A stretch of DNA of 57,676 bases from contig NZ_JAHOPH010000019.1 in assembly GCF_019798055.1 (NCBI RefSeq), forward strand, positions 1 to 57,676, given 5' to 3'. The stretch comes from Salsipaludibacter albus (lineage in GTDB: Bacteria > Actinomycetota > Nitriliruptoria > Nitriliruptorales > Nitriliruptoraceae). Below are positions 16,629-24,552 of this stretch, in pieces. Under the pieces are notes generated by a model, which was not told the DNA's origin, did no database searches, and saw only the letters and a program-made list of their open reading frames with translations. The position numbers were made by a program, and so were the translations under genes. Numbering within the stretch: position 1 is the stretch's first letter; every line of letters begins with the position of its first letter.

Positions 16629-17279
16629 TCACTCCGTGACGGTGAAGGTCACGGTGTCGGTGATCCGGGGCTCGAAGGGCACCGGGTAGCCGTGCGAGGC
16701 CAGCACCGTGACGGTGTGCTCGCCGGGCTCCAGCGCGCCCAGCTCGATCGTGGGCTCGGCCGACTTCACGATCGACGTCGAGTCGGGCAGCCGCACCCGC
16801 TCGTCGGGTGGCTCGACGTCGACGAACGCCCACAGGTGCCCCTCGGCCGGTTCCATGCTGGTGCCGAGCTCGACCAGCTCGAAGCCGTCGAACGCCACCT
16901 CGAGCGTCAACGGAGACGACACCTCGTCGCCGTCGGCCGGTGCCTCGATGGCCAGCGAGCGCTCCGGTGCCGACGCGCCCGACGACGGGCTGGCCGACGC
17001 CGTCGACGTCGGCGCCGGGGCCGGCGTCGCGGTCGCGGTGTCGTCGCTGTCACCGGCACCACCGCCGGTGGTCGCGTTGGGGAGCGGGATCGTCTTGGCC
17101 TCGGACGGCGACGCCGAGGGGGCCTGGCTCGGCGAGGCGGCCGACGGTGATGCGGACGGGGCCGCGACGGACGACGCCGAGTCCGGCGACGGCTCCGCCG
17201 CGGGTCCGGACGTGCACCCGCCGAGCAGCATGGCGCCGGCGAGTGCCAGGGCAGGGGTGGCGCGTCGTGCGGTCATCAT
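16629..17279 (-). CDS. Secreted lipoprotein with C-terminal DUF4399-like domain
   Basis: A 216-residue protein. Residues 1-22 are a lipoprotein signal with lipobox LGGC. Residues 25-115 are an S/A/P/T-rich linker, as in many surface lipoproteins. A compact beta domain follows, with GHLWAFVDVEPPDERVRL and ELGALEPGEHTVTVLASHGYPVPF, resembling the DUF4399 pattern. AAGGA lies six bases before the ATG at 17279. The stop is close to a GTCAC/GTGAC hairpin (16626-16642). It precedes nothing obviously functional; function unknown. Confidence 0.75.
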   Translation of the reverse strand: MMTARRATPALALAGAMLLGGCTSGPAAEPSPDSASSVAAPSASPSAASPSQAPSASPSEAKTIPLPNATTGGGAGDSDDTATATPAPAPTSTASASPSSGASAPERSLAIEAPADGDEVSSPLTLEVAFDGFELVELGTSMEPAEGHLWAFVDVEPPDERVRLPDSTSIVKSAEPTIELGALEPGEHTVTVLASHGYPVPFEPRITDTVTFTVTE

Positions 17280-17369
17280 CAGTGGTCCTTCGCGTGAGTG
17301 CGAGGGTGGGGCGTGCCCGGCTGGTCGCGGCACCGCCGAACGGCCGGGCCGCGGGGGGGCCGGAACGAC

Positions 17370-17402
17370 CCGAGCCGATCGGCGCGGGGCCGATCGGCTC
17401 GG
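17370..17402. terminator. Terminator hairpin after the giant secreted-protein gene
   Basis: CCGAGCCGATCGG (17370-17382) and its exact complement (17390-17402) surround a 7-base loop, starting 34 bases beyond the stop of the minus-strand gene. A 13-bp GC-rich stem, no T-run. Confidence 0.65.
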
Positions 17403-17436
17403 TGCGCCGGCCCCGGACCGGGACCGGCGGCGCGGG

Positions 17437-20400
17437 TCACTTCCCGAGGTCGGACCTGGCAGCGGCACGATCGATGTCGCGCTTCTCGCTGCGGGTGAGG
17501 AGCCCGTCGTCGACGAGGTCGGCGGTGAGGTCCCGCACGTGGCGGACGGCCTCGCCGTGGTTGGCGAAGTCCTGGTCCTCGTCGTCGAGCAGGTCCTCGA
17601 CCGTGCAGCCGTCCTCGTCGTGGTGGTTGTCGACGCCGGAGTCGACGTCACCGACCGTCACGGTGTCGGACAGGTCCGAGCCCGGGCAGGCGTCCTCACG
17701 GATCGTGAAGGACACCGCCTCGACCTCGCTGGTGTTGCCGGCTGCGTCGATCGCGCGGGCCTCGACCGTGTGCTCACCCTCCGACTCGACCGTGATCGGT
17801 CCGTCCCAGGTGGTCCAGTCGCCTCCATCGAGTGCGTACTCGATGGTCTCGACCCCGCTGCCGTCGCCGTCGTCGGCCTCCACGGTGACCGTCACGGGGG
17901 TGTTGTACGTCCCCTCGAAGTCACCGACCGGGTCGCCGTTCGGCTCGGCCGGGTCCAGCGTGACGTCCACCGTCGGCGGCTCGTCGTCGACCTCGGCGAT
18001 CACGAAGCTCGCGTCGCCGACCGCCGAGACGTTGCCCGCGGCGTCGGTCGCGCGGTACTCGACCGTGTACTCGCCGGGCTCGGTGACGGTGACCGTGCCG
18101 TCGTACATGGTCCAGTCACCCCACTCGCCCGACGTTGCCAGGCGGTACTCGACGGTCTCCACGCCGACGTCGTCGGTCGCGTCGACCACGATCTCGACCG
18201 GCTCGGTCGAGGTGTCGAGGGTGACACAGGCGATCGGCAGCCCGGCGTCCCCACCATGGATCATGGTGGACCGGGCCTCGACCCGTGCCGTCCAGGTGGC
18301 CTGGCCGCTCAGCTGCGCCTCGCCCGACCCGTCGGCGGTGAAACCGGCCTCCGGGTCCGACTGGTCGTCGACCAGCCACAGCTCGTTGGGGGGCGCCTCC
18401 GCCCCGTCGGGGTCGTCCTGGTAGTGGCCGCCCATCGGCATGGCCTCGCAGGTGCCCTCGTGGAGGTGGCCCGCGTAGCTGGCGCCGGGCTCGAGGCCCG
18501 CCAGGTCGACGCTGATCTGGGTGCCGTCATCCGCGACGACCAGCTGACCGGTGCCGGAGATGCTCTCGCCCGGCTCGGGCGTGAACTCGCCGCTGAAGGT
18601 GCCCAGGAGGGCGCCCTCGACGGTCGGGGCCGTCTCGTCGGGCTCCTCGCCGTCGTCCTCCGCCAGGTCGAAGCCGACCTGGGTGTCGCCGTCGACACCG
18701 GTGATGCCAAGCGTCCACAACTCTTCGGGCGTGCCACCCGGCTCGGTGGCGGTGATGTCGGTCGGGAACGTGATGGAGACCAGCGGCTGGTCGGACTCGA
18801 CCGACACGACCGCGTCGTAGACGTAGAACGGGACGGGTGCGTACTGGTCGCCGTCCGCATTGTGGCGGTACTCCATCGGTCCGATCGCGATATGGTTGGA
18901 CGCGTCGTCCAGGGCCGGGTAGCCCCAGTCGGACTGCGTCACCGTCACCGTCTCGGTGGAGCCGTCCGCGAACTCCAGGACGAAGTCACCGGACACGGTG
19001 CCCTGCCCGGCGTCCGTCGCCGTGCCGAAGACGTGCAGGCTGTCGTAGACACCCTGCTCCTCCTCGGACAGCTCCAGGACCTGGCCGTTGGTGCCCGCCA
19101 CGTTCGGCACGGCACCGCTGGTGTCGGCCGGCATGCGCAGCACGACGTCGTCGTAGGTGTCGTCGGGCGCCGGCTCGGACGAGTCCGCGTCCGGCACGAG
19201 CTCGGCCGCGAAGCTGGTCGTGCCCGGGATCGCACCGTTGCCGAGGTGGTCGTGGTCGGTGATCCCGACCGCGTCCAGCACCGGTCCGGGTTCGCTGGGC
19301 TCGAGCTCGGCGATCCGCACGTTGCGGAACGACACCACGTCGGCGTCACCGTGGTTCTGCAGGCCGATGAAGCCCTGCAGCCCCTTGCCCTGGGTGTCGG
19401 TGTAGGTGTTGATCACCTCGCCGTTGATGCTGACGGTGTACTCACGACCCTCGACCGTGATCTCGTAGTCGTTCCACGAGCCGGGCGGGTTGGAGTTGAA
19501 GTCGTCCTCGCGGTCGGCGTTGTAGATCGAGCCGGTCCGCTGGGGCTCACCCGTCGTCGCGTCGTAGATCTGGATCTCGTGACCCTCGTCGATCGCCACG
19601 CCCGGGTCGTCGCCCGGGTCCGGGAAGCGGACGAAGACGCCGGAGTTGTCGGTCGCCTCCTCGGCCTTCCACTGCAGGCGGAGGGTGAAGTTCTCGTACT
19701 CCTGCTCGGGGTACCAGAACAGTCCCAGGCCGCCCTGGCTGACCATCGCGCCGTTCTCCAGCGTGAAGCTGCCGGGTCCGGCCTGCTGCCACACGTCGAA
19801 CAGTTCCTGGCTGCCGTCGAAGAGCCATGCGAAGCCCTCCTCGAGTTCGAGGCCCTCGCTCCAGGTCACCGTGGCGGTGTCGACCGTCTCGGCGTCGCTG
19901 GCGAGGTTGACGGGATCACCGGCGTCGTCGACGACCAGCACGTCGTCGGTGACGCAGTCGTCGGTGCCGGTGCAGGCGACCACGATGTCGTCGGCCGCCG
20001 CGTCGTGGCTGTAGGTGAACGTGGTGGTGCCGTCGTCGCCGGTCGCCGACGTCGTGTCGGTCACCGGTGTGTAGACGTCACCATCGGTGCCGGCCGGGGG
20101 CGTCGCGTCCTCGTCGAGGCGGTAGACCTCGAAGCGCACGTCGTTGCCGACCATCGGGACGCCACCCGTGGCCAGCTCGGCCGTCAGGGTGTAGTCGTCA
20201 CCGAACTCCGGCTCGCCCGTCGCGGGTGCCAGGTCGAGGTTGGGCGTGAGCGTCGCGGTGTCGAGGGTCACGCCGAAGACGTGGAACCGGTCGTCACCGG
20301 GCAGGGTCAGCAGGGCCGGCTCGCGGGACGGGTCCAGCGGCACGGACTGGTGGAAGATGTTGACCGGTGGCGTGGTCTCGCCCGACGAGTTGTAGCGGTA

Positions 20401-23400
20401 GCCGGCCGCGACGGCGACGTCCTCGCCGAAGCTGGGCGACTGGGCCCAGTCGGTGAACTGGATCGGCACCTCACTGCTCGAGCCGTCGGTGTAGATGACG
20501 GTCGCGGTGGTGTCCACCGACCCGTTGTGGGCCGAGGCGAGCAGGTGCAGCTGCCCGTACGAATCCGGGTGCAGGCCGATCGTCTGGCCCCGCGCCTCGA
20601 TGTTCTGGGTGACCGCGTCGTCCAGGGTCGGGAACTCCCACGGCACACCGGCCAGGGTCACGGCACCGGCGCCGGGCATCTCCTCGGCCGGGTAGCTCCA
20701 GCCACCGCCGTCGAAGTTGCCGTCGCCGGGCGCCTCGGCGCTGGCGATGCCGTCGTTGTTGGTGTAGGCCGACACGTCGAGGACGCAGAAGCCGTCCTCG
20801 GTGCGCAGGCACTCGTCCGCCGGGGCGTAGACCTCGACCGTGGTCGAGCCCGTCGCGCTCAGTCCGGCCTCGTCGGTGACCGTCACGGTCACGTCGAAGA
20901 TGCCACCCGAGTCGTAGGTGTGGGTCGGCGTGGCGCCGTCGCCGGTCGTGCCGTCACCGAAGTCCCACGCATGGGTCAGCGTGGTGTCCTCGGGGTCGGT
21001 CGCGACCGCCTCGAAGGCGACCTCCAGCGGTGCGGCACCCACCTCGGGGCTCGCCGTCACCGACTCGACGGTCGGCAGTGCATCCTCGGCGATGCCCTTG
21101 CCACGGGCCCAGAAGGCGTCCACGTCGAACAGGGCACCGTCGGCGTCCGGGTTGGTGAAGACCAGGTACATGTCGTGCGTGCCACCGGGGTCGGTGACGT
21201 CGGCGGACACCATCTCGTAGGTGTCGTAGCTGCCGGTGTCGGTGACCGCGACGGTCGCGACAAGCGGACCGTCCGGCGCGTCGACGCGGACCTCGATGTC
21301 GCCGCCGGCGCCACCGGAGGAGACCCGGAAGTCCATGGACTCGATGCCCTGGAAGTTCACGGGCGAGAAGCGGATCCACTCGCCGTCCTGGATGTCACCG
21401 ACGCGGGCGTCGCCCTCGGCGCCACCGGCCCCGATGATCGCGGCCGTGGTGTCGCCGTCGATCGAGCCGGTCTCGTCGAAGTGCTCGGCCTGGCGGTGCT
21501 TGGGCTGCAGCTGGATGGTCTCGGTCGTCGTGATCGCACCGACCTCGCCCTGGGCGTCGTCGGTGTAGGAGGCGGCGACGATGCCGAATACGTTGGCGTC
21601 GAGCCCGTGGCCGTCACCCGGGTCCCCGGTCGACAGGGTGCCCTCGCACCCGGTGACGGTGGACTGGGGGTGGCCGTGGGCGTCGTGGCCGGTCACGAAG
21701 CTGACCTCGACGCGCGAGCAGTCGATCGTGCCGTCGGCGGTCGAGCCGTCCTCGGCGTCGTCGACCTCGATGGTGAACGGGATGTCCTCACCCCAGGCCA
21801 CGAACCCACCCTCGGGCGGGGTCGTGATGGTGACCTCGGGGGCGGTGTTGCCGACCACGATGCTGGTCGTGATCGTCCCGTCGTTGCCCGCGGGGTCGGT
21901 CACGGTCAGGCGCGCGTCGTACTCGCCGGCCTCGGTGTAGGTGTGGGTGACGGTGGCGCCGGTCGCGTCGACCGTGCCGTCGTCGTCGAAGTCCCACTCG
22001 TAGGTCAGGTCGTCACCGTTGGGGTCGCTGCTGCCGGTGCCGTCGAAGGACACCTCGAGCGGTGCCTGGCCGGAGGTCGGCTCGGCGTCGATGCTCGGCA
22101 CGGGCGAGACCCGGCCGCCGGTGTAGTCGATGCGCCACAGTCCGGCCTCGGGGCTGCCCGAGAAGTAGCCGGTGCCGTAGTCCAGGATGTAGAGGTGGCC
22201 GTCCGGGCCGAACTCCATGTCCATGCCCCGGACCAGCGGGTCGGCCTGGGGGAAGTCGTCGACGTGGATCGGGAACTCGGTCTCGGGGTCCATGGTGAGG
22301 ACCTTGAAGAACTCGCGTGACCACTCGTAGACGAACCACTTGCCGTCGAAGTACTCGGGGAACTTGGTCTCGTTGGCGTTGTCGGCGTCGTAGTCGTAGA
22401 TCACGCCACCCATCGCGGTGTTGCCGCCACCGGCCTCGATCCAGGGGAACTGCTCCGGCGGGTTGTTGCGCGGGTACCAGATGTCGGCACCGATGGCCGG
22501 CGGCAGCTCGGTGACGCCGGTGTTGTTGGGCGAGTCGTTGGTCGGGCCACCCTCGCAGTCGAACTCCGGACCGGACTCACCGGTCGCGAAGTCGTAGTCG
22601 TGGTACGGGGTGTTGGGGCCCGAGCAGTACGGCCAGCCGTAGTTGCCGGCGGACTTGGCCACGTCCCACTCGTCGTAGGCGGCGGGCCCGCGGTCACCGA
22701 TCGCGTTGGTGGCGTCCGGCCCGACGTTGCCCCAGTACAGCCAGTCGGTCTCGGGGTCGACCCAGATCCGGAACGGGTTGCGCAGGCCCATGACGTAGAT
22801 CTCGTCACGGATCAGCGACTGGTCCTTGTCCGCGGCCCAGTCGAGGTCCTGGAGGTTGCCCTCGGGGATCGTGTAGGTGCCGTCGTCCTCCGGGTGGATG
22901 CGCAGGATCTTGCCCGACAGGTCGTTGGTGTTGCCGGAGGTGCGCTGGGCGTCGAACGCCGAGCGGCCCTCCCGCTCGTCGATCGGGGTCATCCCGTCGG
23001 AGGCCATCGAGTTCGTGTTGTCACCGGTGGAGACGTAGAGGTTGCCCTCGGAGTCCCACGCCATGTCCCCGGCGGTGTGGCAGCACACGTCGCGCTGGGT
23101 GAACCACTCGAGCATCGGGATCTCGGAGTCGAGGTCGAGCGTGTTGCCGTCCATCTCGAAGCGCGAGATGCGGCGGGTGTCGGTGTCGGCCGGCGGCACC
23201 GAGTAGTGGATGTAGATCTGCTGGTTGGTCGCGAAGTCGGGGTCGAACGCGATCCCGATCAGGCCGTCCTCCAGGCCACTGAAGACCTCGAGGTTGGCGG
23301 CGTCGGTGACCTGGCCGGTGTCGGGGTCGTAGACCTGCAGCGCACCGCGACGCGAGGTGTAGAACACCCGTCCGTCCGGGGCGATGTCCATGGTCATCGG

Positions 23401-24240
23401 CTCACCGATGTCGCTGGTGAGCTTGACCGCCTCGTAGTTCTCCGGGACGGTCGCGCCACAGTCGGACTCGACCAACCCGGCGACGGTCTGGATGCCGCCC
23501 AGCACGTGCTCCTCGAAGGCGGGGTCGGTGAACGACTCGGTGGTGTGGCCCATCCCCGTGTACCAGGAGCGACCGCCGTCGAAGTCCTGGCACCACGCGA
23601 TCGGGTGCTCGAAGCCCATCGCCCCGGCACCGGCGTCGTAGCTGCCCTCGTCGAGGCCGGCCAGGACGTGGACGTCGCCGGTCGGGTTGGACTGGAAGTT
23701 GTACCACTCGTCGGTGCGCGTCCACTGGAGCGGAAGGTGCTCGGTGGAGGGATGCACGCGGTCGTTGACGACGATCGTCGCCTCCTGGATCGCCGGGTGG
23801 TCCTCGAAGTACGCCCCGACGAGGTCGCCGTACCAGGCCCAGTCGTACTCGGTGTCGGACGCCGCGTGGATGCCGGCGTAGCCCCCGCCGGCCTGGATGT
23901 AGCGTTCGAACGCGGCCTGCTGGTCACCGTCGAGCACGTCCCCGGTGGTCGACAGGAAGACGACCGCGTCGTAGGAGCCGAGGTCGTCGTCGTTGAAGAC
24001 CGCGGCGTCCTCGGTCGAGGTGACCGTGAAGTCGTTGGCCTCGCCGAGGCGCTCGATCATCGCGATGCCGTCGGGGATGGAGGCATGGCGGAACTCGGCG
24101 GTCTTGGAGAACACCAGCACGCTCGCATCGGCGTCCTGCGCCTGCGCGGCGGGCGCCGGCGCGGCGACCACCAGGGCCCCGACCATCCCGACGACGAGTG
24201 CGATGAACAGGGACAGGCGCAGGGGCATGCGTCGTGACAC
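17437..24240 (-). CDS. Giant secreted multi-domain protein: ThuA, sugar dehydrogenase propeller, PKD, CBM-like, DUF1080, SOD-like
   Basis: A 2,267-residue exported protein. Approximate domains: signal peptide 1-35; ThuA-like 41-265 (FSKTAEFRHASIPDG, GGGYAGIHAASD); glucose/sorbosone-dehydrogenase-type beta-propeller 270-710 (MDIAPDGRVFY, GLIGIAFDPDF, GLRNPFRIWVDPETD); PKD 713-800; Ig-like to 905; CBM6-like 917-1033; PKD 1055-1135; a beta module 1152-1332 whose pattern recurs at 1652-1870; Ig-like 1335-1425; DUF1080-like 1464-1644 (FDGSQELFDVW, DNSGVFVRFPDP); Cu/Zn-SOD-like 1877-2007 (GHLHEGTC, GGHY, MIHGG); two OmpL47-like domains 2012-2180; an acidic/basic tail with a helical C-terminus. ThuA, this propeller and DUF1080 recur together in 3-keto-sugar catabolism. 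Here they are covalently linked and outside the cell. Activity is inferred. Confidence 0.85.
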   Translation of the reverse strand: MSRRMPLRLSLFIALVVGMVGALVVAAPAPAAQAQDADASVLVFSKTAEFRHASIPDGIAMIERLGEANDFTVTSTEDAAVFNDDDLGSYDAVVFLSTTGDVLDGDQQAAFERYIQAGGGYAGIHAASDTEYDWAWYGDLVGAYFEDHPAIQEATIVVNDRVHPSTEHLPLQWTRTDEWYNFQSNPTGDVHVLAGLDEGSYDAGAGAMGFEHPIAWCQDFDGGRSWYTGMGHTTESFTDPAFEEHVLGGIQTVAGLVESDCGATVPENYEAVKLTSDIGEPMTMDIAPDGRVFYTSRRGALQVYDPDTGQVTDAANLEVFSGLEDGLIGIAFDPDFATNQQIYIHYSVPPADTDTRRISRFEMDGNTLDLDSEIPMLEWFTQRDVCCHTAGDMAWDSEGNLYVSTGDNTNSMASDGMTPIDEREGRSAFDAQRTSGNTNDLSGKILRIHPEDDGTYTIPEGNLQDLDWAADKDQSLIRDEIYVMGLRNPFRIWVDPETDWLYWGNVGPDATNAIGDRGPAAYDEWDVAKSAGNYGWPYCSGPNTPYHDYDFATGESGPEFDCEGGPTNDSPNNTGVTELPPAIGADIWYPRNNPPEQFPWIEAGGGNTAMGGVIYDYDADNANETKFPEYFDGKWFVYEWSREFFKVLTMDPETEFPIHVDDFPQADPLVRGMDMEFGPDGHLYILDYGTGYFSGSPEAGLWRIDYTGGRVSPVPSIDAEPTSGQAPLEVSFDGTGSSDPNGDDLTYEWDFDDDGTVDATGATVTHTYTEAGEYDARLTVTDPAGNDGTITTSIVVGNTAPEVTITTPPEGGFVAWGEDIPFTIEVDDAEDGSTADGTIDCSRVEVSFVTGHDAHGHPQSTVTGCEGTLSTGDPGDGHGLDANVFGIVAASYTDDAQGEVGAITTTETIQLQPKHRQAEHFDETGSIDGDTTAAIIGAGGAEGDARVGDIQDGEWIRFSPVNFQGIESMDFRVSSGGAGGDIEVRVDAPDGPLVATVAVTDTGSYDTYEMVSADVTDPGGTHDMYLVFTNPDADGALFDVDAFWARGKGIAEDALPTVESVTASPEVGAAPLEVAFEAVATDPEDTTLTHAWDFGDGTTGDGATPTHTYDSGGIFDVTVTVTDEAGLSATGSTTVEVYAPADECLRTEDGFCVLDVSAYTNNDGIASAEAPGDGNFDGGGWSYPAEEMPGAGAVTLAGVPWEFPTLDDAVTQNIEARGQTIGLHPDSYGQLHLLASAHNGSVDTTATVIYTDGSSSEVPIQFTDWAQSPSFGEDVAVAAGYRYNSSGETTPPVNIFHQSVPLDPSREPALLTLPGDDRFHVFGVTLDTATLTPNLDLAPATGEPEFGDDYTLTAELATGGVPMVGNDVRFEVYRLDEDATPPAGTDGDVYTPVTDTTSATGDDGTTTFTYSHDAAADDIVVACTGTDDCVTDDVLVVDDAGDPVNLASDAETVDTATVTWSEGLELEEGFAWLFDGSQELFDVWQQAGPGSFTLENGAMVSQGGLGLFWYPEQEYENFTLRLQWKAEEATDNSGVFVRFPDPGDDPGVAIDEGHEIQIYDATTGEPQRTGSIYNADREDDFNSNPPGSWNDYEITVEGREYTVSINGEVINTYTDTQGKGLQGFIGLQNHGDADVVSFRNVRIAELEPSEPGPVLDAVGITDHDHLGNGAIPGTTSFAAELVPDADSSEPAPDDTYDDVVLRMPADTSGAVPNVAGTNGQVLELSEEEQGVYDSLHVFGTATDAGQGTVSGDFVLEFADGSTETVTVTQSDWGYPALDDASNHIAIGPMEYRHNADGDQYAPVPFYVYDAVVSVESDQPLVSITFPTDITATEPGGTPEELWTLGITGVDGDTQVGFDLAEDDGEEPDETAPTVEGALLGTFSGEFTPEPGESISGTGQLVVADDGTQISVDLAGLEPGASYAGHLHEGTCEAMPMGGHYQDDPDGAEAPPNELWLVDDQSDPEAGFTADGSGEAQLSGQATWTARVEARSTMIHGGDAGLPIACVTLDTSTEPVEIVVDATDDVGVETVEYRLATSGEWGDWTMYDGTVTVTEPGEYTVEYRATDAAGNVSAVGDASFVIAEVDDEPPTVDVTLDPAEPNGDPVGDFEGTYNTPVTVTVEADDGDGSGVETIEYALDGGDWTTWDGPITVESEGEHTVEARAIDAAGNTSEVEAVSFTIREDACPGSDLSDTVTVGDVDSGVDNHHDEDGCTVEDLLDDEDQDFANHGEAVRHVRDLTADLVDDGLLTRSEKRDIDRAAARSDLGK

Positions 24241-24552
24241 GGGGGGACAACCTCGGTCGGGGGATGCGGTCGACTCTCCACGCTAGGAACTTCTTCCCAC
24301 ACCTTCAAGGGGTTTGGTCACAAATCGACAGAAGTCCAAATATTCCCACCGGGACCCCTTCTGTTCTGCCGATCACCGGACGAAGAACGCGGACGGTCGG
24401 TGTACGAACGGTGGTGGTGTCACCGGAGACTGGTCGAGGGCGCCAACCCACTCCCGCAAATGTGTGACACCAATCCGAGGGAGGGATTGACAGGCGTCAC
24501 AGGACGCGACACGCTGGGGACGTCCACCCCCGTCCCGACCGATGGCTGCCCG
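24241..24552. promoter_or_regulatory. 312-bp divergent control region between the giant gene and paaX-paaA
   Basis: No gene fits here. 24290-24370 is visibly richer in A+T than its surroundings, as expected of promoters. On the plus strand TTGACA (24487-24492) is followed, 17 bases on, by a weak -10-like CACGCT. Inside that spacer lies the inverted repeat GCGTC/GACGC (24494-24507), a candidate operator for the PaaX domain encoded just downstream. Confidence 0.4.

Noticed and set aside
16708-22320. 1,870-codon open frame on the plus strand opposite the megaprotein
   Set aside because: Its product is V/G/R/D-rich with no motifs; it mirrors the codon bias of the real minus-strand gene.
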